A DNA stretch of 64,000 nucleotides from Chrysaora quinquecirrha (Eukaryota > Cnidaria > Scyphozoa > Semaeostomeae > Pelagiidae): NCBI GenBank assembly GCA_014526335.1, contig JACTAT010000337.1:171407-235406 (forward strand). Direction: 5' to 3'. Made by a program: the position numbers and the translations under genes. The notes below the pieces were generated by a model. That model had not been told where the DNA came from, searched no databases, and saw only the letters and a program-made list of their open reading frames with translations. Of this stretch, positions 58,048-64,000 are shown one piece after another. Positions within the stretch are counted from its first letter, which is position 1, and every line of letters begins with the position of its first letter.

Positions 58048-58443
58048 TTGGCGACAAAATGGCTAAATTCTACAAGTCGGTTAATACTTAATAAAAATAA
58101 TGAAATTGTGACGAAGAAAGCAGAAGAAATTTTCCCAGAGCTTAGTCATTTAAAGACGAAAATTGTTAAACGAGACGGGGTCCATGTCGCCTTTCGGGCT
58201 GAGAAGAAGGAATTCAACTTCAACTTGGAATTCTTAGAAAACCATCCAAGAGTTGTCATGTGCGCTGGTTGTGGTACAAAGTTTCCTCGTGGAAGTCAGG
58301 GAAACCCTTTTCCACCTCCTGATAATTTGCTTGTATCTCATTTTACCCCCTCTCAATGTAAAAGCGTTACAAATTCATATCATGACACAGAAGTTCTGTT
58401 AAAGCAATGTGAAAAGCGTTTAAAGAATAACCTTCATATGTAG
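58048..58443 (+). CDS. Intact 131-codon reading frame in the fold-back element
   Basis: Starts MATKWLNSTSRLILNKNN and ends in the right arm (LLKQCEKRLKNNLHM, TAG). A CxxC pair occurs in RVVMCAGCGTKFPRGSQGNP, with a downstream histidine and cysteine (SHFTPSQCK) that could complete a zinc site. The N-terminal half is charged with no clear fold. The left arm contains a mirrored, non-open copy of the last 30 codons, showing that the coding end is part of the terminal repeat. I do not recognise the family; it may be a DNA-binding protein of the element. Confidence 0.55.
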   Translation: MATKWLNSTSRLILNKNNEIVTKKAEEIFPELSHLKTKIVKRDGVHVAFRAEKKEFNFNLEFLENHPRVVMCAGCGTKFPRGSQGNPFPPPDNLLVSHFTPSQCKSVTNSYHDTEVLLKQCEKRLKNNLHM

Positions 58444-58875
58444 CCAAATTACTGCATTTAGCTTTGTTACCTAATATTAGCTAGTTATGTAGTCTTAAAG
58501 TTTGAATGTTATGTTAGTATTGATACTGAAAAATTGCATCTTGAAATCTGGATCTTGAATTTCAGATCGCACAACATCTCAAATTAGGGTGTTTGGAAAT
58601 CGAATCTTGAAATCTGGATCTAGAATTAGGGTGTTTGAAAAACGAATCTTGAAATCTGCATCTAGAATTAGGGTGTTCGGAAATTGAATCTTGAATTCCA
58701 GATCTTGAATTAGGGTGTTTGGAAATGGAATCTTGAAATCTGGATCTAGAATTAGGGTCTGCATTTGAATCTTGAATTTTGGATCTTGGATCTTGGATCG
58801 TGAATCTTGAATCTTGAATCTTGAATTAGGGAGTCCTGATTCAGATTGAAGTACAGAACAAGATTCAGATTCAGC

Positions 58876-59515
58876 ATTATTATTTATTATTATTATTATT
58901 CCTTTATTTACACTGTTGGCATGAAAAATAGCTAAAATGTACAGTAAAAATTTACAATACAGCTAATAAAAGCCAACCATTAACATATTTGATAAAAAAG
59001 CATAAAACTTGTAACAATGTAATAATTGAAAGAAGGTAAAACTCTAAAAACACTATCTATAAAAATCCTAACGATCGGATAAACGTCTGACAGGTCTACA
59101 GCCGCACTGTATGCCATTCCATGTTTTGATTATTTTCTTAAATTCGAGTAAGGAAGAGGAATTCTTGATTAACGGGGGAAGGCTTTGCCATAATTGTGGT
59201 CCTCTAAATCTTAGGGTTTCTGTTCCACAAGACACTGTTCTTAAAGCTTCTGAAAGATGGCTCTGGAAATTCAAAAAAACCATTGGATTCTCTGTGAATT
59301 TCTCCAGTTTTTTCTTACTCTTCAACCTTCTGTGGCATGAAATTCTAACAAATCTTTGGAAAATGGCTTTAACAGATTTAGTCATATCTGCTTGCTTCGT
59401 ATCTCCATGTCTGAATTGTGAAAAATTATCATGTTTATGGGGAAAATCTGTGCAAAAATCCTGTCTTCTTCTTGGATTAAATTTCATTTGGAATTGCTGT
59501 TAGTCGATGAAGCAG
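58876..59515 (-). pseudogene. CR1/L2-like LINE C-terminus and 3' tail
   Basis: The 139-codon frame 59487-59068 contains the LINE C-terminal block: MKFNPRRRQDFCTDFPHKHD, SCGTETLRFRGPQLWQSLPP and IKNSSSLLEFKKIIKTWN. Towards lower coordinates the element ends in an (AAT)n tail (58876-58905 as ATTATTATT), the usual tail of this group. 5' truncated to about 640 bp. The frame is open but is only a fragment. Confidence 0.85.
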
Positions 59516-59639
59516 AACCGAACACCAAGAAAACTGTCAATCAATTTATCAAAATGAAAACAAGCCCGCTCCGTGTGTTATGATGGGCAAGCTCTTGGAT
59601 AGGATGGATCCATTTTGAGGCCTCCTTTTCAACATGATG

Positions 59640-59960
59640 AGAAAAATACTAATATCCTCCAAGACTTATGAGATGTGGAAAAACTGGGAGATCTATTGTA
59701 GTATCTGGGAAAGATTTTATCACATTTTTCTGATGTTTACGGAAGGTTATTCACCTTACTTTGACTACATGTATTTGCATGGAAAGAGGCCCAAATGCAT
59801 GGAATTTTCCATAGCTATTTTCAAGGGACAAAAAATAAAAACACTGTTCAATTGTTTATTAGATGTTGAAAAAACTGGCAAAAATCTGTAATGTATCCAG
59901 ATTTTCCTCATGTTATATGGAAAGTTATTCACCTCACTTTAACACCCTCTACTTGCATTG
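59640..59960. repeat. Degenerate repeat, period about 170 bp; relatives at 61440-61860
   Basis: GTTATTCACCTnACTTTnAC followed by TnTnnTTGCAT recurs at about 59744 and 59922, and in degenerate form at 61457, 61590 and 61778, on both sides of the fold-back element at 60010-61375. The fold-back element therefore seems to have landed in an old tandem repeat. Confidence 0.55.
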
Positions 59961-60009
59961 AAAGGGGGCAAACAAGACAGCTAGTTCTCTATGCTGTTTT
60001 CCTCATTTT

Positions 60010-61375
60010 CAAAATAGTTTAATTTGGATCCAAAGCGTTATTGATAAAATATTGAATGACCTGAAATGACCTGAAATGACCTGAATGACCTGAAATGATC
60101 TGAAATGACCTGAAAATGACCTTACCCTAAATGACCTTAAATGACACAAAAATGAGCTGATCAGACTTATTTCTTTCTTTTTAGAGCTGTTTAAAATTCA
60201 TGGCTGTGTTAAAAAGACGGAACCAGTACTAGAATCTGAAAATGTGAATCTGGGAACGGCATCTAAGAATATTGTAGGCTTCTTGAAAAGGAATTTGGGA
60301 ATGGGAATGTGGAAATGGGAATCAGGAGATTGGAATCGTAGAAAGGGGATTTTAGTAGGGGAATCTAAGAACAGGGTTTAGAGAAGGAATGTGGAATGGG
60401 AATGTGGAAATGAGATTCTGGGAATGAGAATCTGGAAAGGAATTTGAGAAAGGGAATCTAAGAAAAGGCTTCTTGGAGAAGGAATCTGGGAATGGGAATC
60501 TGGGGTTTGGTTTGGAGAAAGGGAATTTGAGAAGAGAGATGTCAGCTGCCAATCGGCTGACCACTCCCATCATGTGAGAGAACTCAAATAACAAAAAACA
60601 TTGAAGAGATCACCAGAGAAAGCTGCCGATTCTCTAAGAAAACAAGGCTTGGAGTTTCAGCCCTAAAGATCTACAAGACTCAAACATGCTCATTTTTTAT
60701 GTTCATTATGGCTGTTATGTCAGTTATGAATATACTTAACTATCAATCATTGTCTTTCAAATTCTATAATTATTAGATAGTTATCATTGTTTTGTTCTGT
60801 TTATTGCTGAACATCGATGAAGTGTCTTAATCCGTTGGCAGCTGACATCTCTCTTCTCAAATTCCTTTTCTCAGATTCCCATCCCCAGATTCCCATTCTG
60901 ACATTCCCATTCCCTATTCCTTCTCCAGAAGCCTATTCTTAGATTCCCCTTCTCAAATTCCTTTTCAGATTCCCATTCCCAGAATCCCATTTCCACATTC
61001 CCATTCCCCATTCCTTCTCTAGAACCCTGTTCTTAAATTCCCCTTCTAAAATCCCCTTTCTACGATTCCAATCTCCAGATTCCCATTTCCACATTCCCAT
61101 TCCCAAATTCCTTTTCAAAAAGCCTACAATATTCTTAGATGCCATTCCCAGATTCACATTTTCAGATTCTAATCCTGGTTCCGTCTTTTTAACACAGCCA
61201 TTAATTTTAAACAGCTCTAAAAAGAAAGGAAGAAGTCTGATCAGATCATTTTTGGGTCATTTCAGGTCATTTAGGGTAATTCCAGGTCATTTTCAGGTCA
61301 TTTCAGATCATTTCAGCTCATTTCAGGTCATTTCAGGTCATTCAATATTTTATCAACAATGGGATCCAAAGAGCT
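60010..61375. mobile_element. 1.37-kb fold-back element with decamer and GGAATGGGAATC repeats
   Basis: Arms 60010-60562 and 60832-61375 are inverted copies: TTGGATCCAAAGC, GATAAAATATTGAATGACCT, tandem GAAATGACCT units, GTGTTAAAAAGACGGAACCAG, ATTGTAGGCTT, then many GGGAATGGGAATCTGG-type units and AGAGATGTCAGCTGCCAA. The loop is about 270 bp, with no coding sequence. Target duplication not resolved. Confidence 0.85.
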
Positions 61376-62531
61376 TTGAAAAGCAGAATAACTGGGAAAA
61401 GAATTCACATTCTGTCTAGAAATAATTTTTTTATATTTTTTCAGATGACTCTGAGAATGTTATTCAGCTCACTTTGATGTACTCTATTTGCATCAAAAAA
61501 CCACCAAAAAGGCATGGATTTTCGAAGGGTATTTTCACTGGGACTCAAAAAATACAAGTTGCCCTCAAAATTTCATAAAAAGTAGAAAAGCCTCACTTTG
61601 ATGCCCTATATTTTTCTCTCAATGGCAATAGCATTTCTGTAAGGCAGCTTTCATCATAGTCAAAACAGTAGAAAGTTAATGCTCAAATTGTCACAGACAG
61701 TCAAAAAACTGGAAGAAAAATTCTTTTGCTGTCCAGAAATTGACTTTTCGTATTTATGGCAATTTTACCTGAACTTTATTTACCTCAAATTGACACCCTA
61801 CACTTGTCTTGGTAGATATTTGAAGTTGCGTAGTAGAGCCGTTTTTCAAAAATTTGTTACAAAAATAATCTAATGCCACAGCAGAAGATTGAAAAGTAAA
61901 AAAACTGGTAGAGAAATTCATAGAGAATCCAATAAGAATTTTTGCCAAATTTTCGGAGGTAGGTTATTCCTGGCAGTGGTAATGCAGACCCTTGTATGCT
62001 GAACTGAATCCTCAACCCTATCCTGAACCGAATCCTGAACCCAGTACTAGGATCAACACAATAAATTGGCTTTCACTTTTTTCAGAGGTCGAATCGAATC
62101 TGAATCTGTTTTGGCCTCGAATCTGAATCTTCCTCTGGGGACATTTAAAAATTAAAGGATGCCCCTTTGATTGACCGCTGGCATTTATTCTTTATAGAAT
62201 GAAAAAGTAGTTACTTCTTACCATGTTTTTACAATTTTATTATTATTTTTGTCGAAAACTGTACATTTTTTGCTATAAAACAAGTTTTTTGAAACCCACC
62301 GGAAAAGTTACGGTAAGTTGTCTGCCATTTTCCAAATTTATTTTTTCAAACACTTTTCCTTTCGTGAAAATCTTTTGATTTGGTTGACTGTACATTAAAT
62401 TTTCTTCTTGGAAAAGTTGTTACATTCTTCTGCTTTGATAATTTCAAAAGCATCAGTTGTTATTTTGTGTAACCATTGTAAAACTGAACTTTTTTCGAGG
62501 CCCAGTCGGGTTTACAAAAGTGTACCTTTGA

Positions 62532-63116
62532 GTGCAACGTCTTTGGGATAAAATTTTGACATTATTCGCTCACAAACTATATCTTAAATTTAATACTAAA
62601 GGTTATTATGCATTGGAGAATATCCTTATCGTAAGTTTCGTTGTCAAATTTATTTCGCTACGCGAATTATTTTATGTTTCGCTTCAAGGTGGCGACTCAG
62701 GGCGCAGGGGCTCTAGTTCAGTAATTAAAACCAATTTATTAATGTTGTCTTGCGCTGGTGTTCTGCCTGCTATACGGTACATTTATTCACCTCTTCGCCG
62801 CAGCTCTCTTAGGAAGCTGAAAGCAAACAGTTTTTTTTTTTTCTTGTCTTGTTGCACGAATCTGAATCTAGTTCTTGGGACATACACACAACATTTAGCT
62901 TCGTTTCACAACGTCACGAAATACGTTTTATATTTGTTTACCTGCAGAAATGCTCTTATGAGTCCAGTAGCATACATTGTTTCGAGAAGCCACACTGAAG
63001 TGAGAATCAACAACGAGGAGAATCACTTATCAGATCACAGGAGGCCAGATCAAAGCAACCGGCGTTCGAAAAATCGTGATGCTGTGTTCGAAAGATGTTC
63101 GAAAATTACGACATAG
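62532..63116 (+). CDS. Unsupported 194-codon open frame
   Basis: Long for this AT-rich DNA but without recognised motifs; it passes through a poly(T) run (62830-62842) read as phenylalanine. A stretch near 62682-62720 (GCTTCAAGGTGGCGACTCAG, then GGGGCTCTAGTT) recurs in altered form at about 56690-56733, so part lies in a dispersed repeat. Probably chance. Confidence 0.15.
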   Translation: MQRLWDKILTLFAHKLYLKFNTKGYYALENILIVSFVVKFISLRELFYVSLQGGDSGRRGSSSVIKTNLLMLSCAGVLPAIRYIYSPLRRSSLRKLKANSFFFFLSCCTNLNLVLGTYTQHLASFHNVTKYVLYLFTCRNALMSPVAYIVSRSHTEVRINNEENHLSDHRRPDQSNRRSKNRDAVFERCSKITT

Positions 63117-63359
63117 ACCTCCTGGATTCTTTGCGTTTCTTTTGTTTTATAAAAAATAATAAACCGGGGGATCACTGCCGTGATTTTCTTTGAAATTTCG
63201 AATGCGTTTTGGCCACAGTGATAGGACCGCACCACCGCCGGATAGACAAACATATTTTCGTGCCTGTTTTAACCCTAATCCTACCGGGCTTTTTTTTATC
63301 TAACACAGTCGGGACCCCCTCCATAAATTGCAAGCAAACTTGGCACAGGCATGGCTATC

Positions 63360-63440
63360 TTTAAAACACGGAATATGGAATGACGGAATGGAATGACGGA
63401 ATGGAATGGCGGAATGACGGAATGACGGAATGGAATAAGG
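63360..63440. repeat. GGAATGACGGAATG microsatellite
   Basis: Tandem GGAATGACGGAAT units directly after GGCTATCTTTAAAACACGG, a sequence resembling the end of the 3992-4365 element. Confidence 0.85.
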
Positions 63441-63570
63441 GCCTACTTAGTAAATGCCTTGAATTTCACCCGAAAATGCTTATAAATCTTTGCCTTGGCT
63501 TCTAAATAACAGATAAATGTCAATAAAACATCGAGATCCATTGAATTGTACGTTTTATAGCACCATTTCA

Positions 63571-63670
63571 TGTTTTCTAAAACGATTCCGTGTTTTCTAA
63601 AACGATTCCGTGTTTTCTAAAACGATTCCGTGTTTTCTAAAACGATTCCGTGTTTTCTAAAACGACTCCA
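63571..63670. repeat. 20-bp minisatellite, five copies
   Basis: TGTTTTCTAAAACGATTCCG, four identical units and one variant. It is the reverse complement of the unit at 37869-38060, with shared flanking sequence. Confidence 0.95.
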
Positions 63671-63815
63671 TAAAATGCTTGGGAATCCCCTTTTGTCTGA
63701 AAAGTGGATGTCAGAGAATTTGAGTATTGACAAAACTGTCTCATTCATGTCTCACTCATTCAATTTAATGGCGAGCAATTCCTTTAAAATAGCTGTGTAG
63801 GGCATACCGGAAAAG

Positions 63816-64000
63816 TGGGACCCGGGACGCATAGGTGGGACCCGGGACCCGGGACCCTAAGGTGGGACCTTAAGGTGGGACCCTAAGGTGGGACCTTAAG
63901 GTGGGACCATAAGGTGGGACCCTAAGGTGGGACCCTAAGGTGGGACCCTAAGGTGGGACCTTATGGGACCCTCAAGGTGGGACCTTAATGGCGACCCTAA
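63816..64000. repeat. 13-bp minisatellite GGTGGGACCCTAA, to window edge
   Basis: About thirteen units with CCCTAA/CCTTAA variants, continuing to the end of the window; it begins with GGGACCCGGGACC. Not telomeric despite the CCCTAA in each unit. Confidence 0.95.

Larger units (their letters stand above)
56831..58837. mobile_element. 2.0-kb fold-back element with 8-bp target duplication and own genes
   Basis: Flanked by gattcaga (56823-56830 and 58838-58845). Ends TGGGACTCCTTAATTCAAG and, complemented, AGGACTCCCTAATTCAAG. Arms of more than 500 bp (to about 57500 and from about 58340) contain arrays of ATTCAAGATCCAGATTTCAAG units separated by ACACCCTAATT, then unique sequence (GTATCAATACTAACATAACA, CTAATATTAGGTAACAAAG). 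The core holds two divergent short reading frames (57761-57561 minus and 58048-58443 plus). An 8-bp duplication fits hAT, P or Zisupton-type integration; no known transposase was recognised. Confidence 0.88.

Noticed and set aside
63571..63670. CRISPR-like regular repeats
   Set aside because: Head-to-tail 20-mers with no spacers, in a eukaryotic genome; a minisatellite.

Overview
This is intron- and repeat-dominated eukaryotic DNA (AT-rich; no operons, no ribosome-binding sites), most likely from a marine invertebrate and probably a cnidarian. That assignment is an inference from the mix of Penelope, piggyBac, ISL2EU, BEL/Pao, Ty3/gypsy and CR1/L2-like elements plus long fold-back elements; no rRNA or marker gene fixes the species.

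The only host gene I can establish is CLPP, the nuclear gene for the mitochondrial ClpP protease, on the minus strand. Six exons can be stitched together from canonical GT/AG borders: 30576-30647, 18577-18673, 18435-18478, 11338-11481, 5864-5969 and 4613-4725. Together they give 191 codons in one frame with the Ser-His-Asp triad intact, a stop, and a poly(A) signal 48 bases downstream. The exon(s) for the targeting peptide lie upstream of 30.65 kb and were not found. The CLPP introns (98 bp to 11.9 kb) are packed with transposons.

Layout. 1-2.5 kb: an intact minus-strand Ty3/gypsy gag-pol reading frame running off the window edge. 2.9-4.4 kb: a 615-bp TIR element carrying a reading frame, then a small TIR repeat. 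4.5-30.65 kb: CLPP. Its introns hold small TIR elements, fold-back elements, minisatellites, an almost perfect 490-bp-arm inverted repeat (13.9-15.1 kb), two LINE relics, a decayed Penelope, a piggyBac element (22.7-25.7 kb) and a large Penelope-like element with reverse transcriptase, GIY-YIG domain and a terminal repeat containing a hammerhead ribozyme (27.5-29.6 kb). 31.7-35.3 kb: a BEL/Pao relic split by another Penelope. 37-42.2 kb: an ISL2EU-like MITE, a 20-bp minisatellite and a decayed Ty3/gypsy element with its 3' LTR. 44.9-51.2 kb: a 6.27-kb ISL2EU element (decayed transposase plus decayed SWIM/YqaJ-exonuclease gene, itself hit by a LINE) inserted in a Penelope copy. 51.8-52.8 kb: a fold-back element with 9-bp target duplication. 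52.9-56.5 kb: an inverted-repeat-bounded element carrying a broken gene with an XPG/FEN-like nuclease region. 56.8-58.8 kb: a 2.0-kb fold-back element with 8-bp target duplication and an intact 131-codon reading frame. 58.9-64 kb: a LINE tail, another fold-back element and minisatellites.

Apart from CLPP, most coding sequence belongs to mobile elements, and most of it is broken. The strongest candidates for something little described are the inverted-repeat element with the XPG-like gene, the 2.0-kb fold-back element with its own small gene, the hammerhead-bearing Penelope repeats, and shared decamer arrays in the arms of otherwise different fold-back elements.
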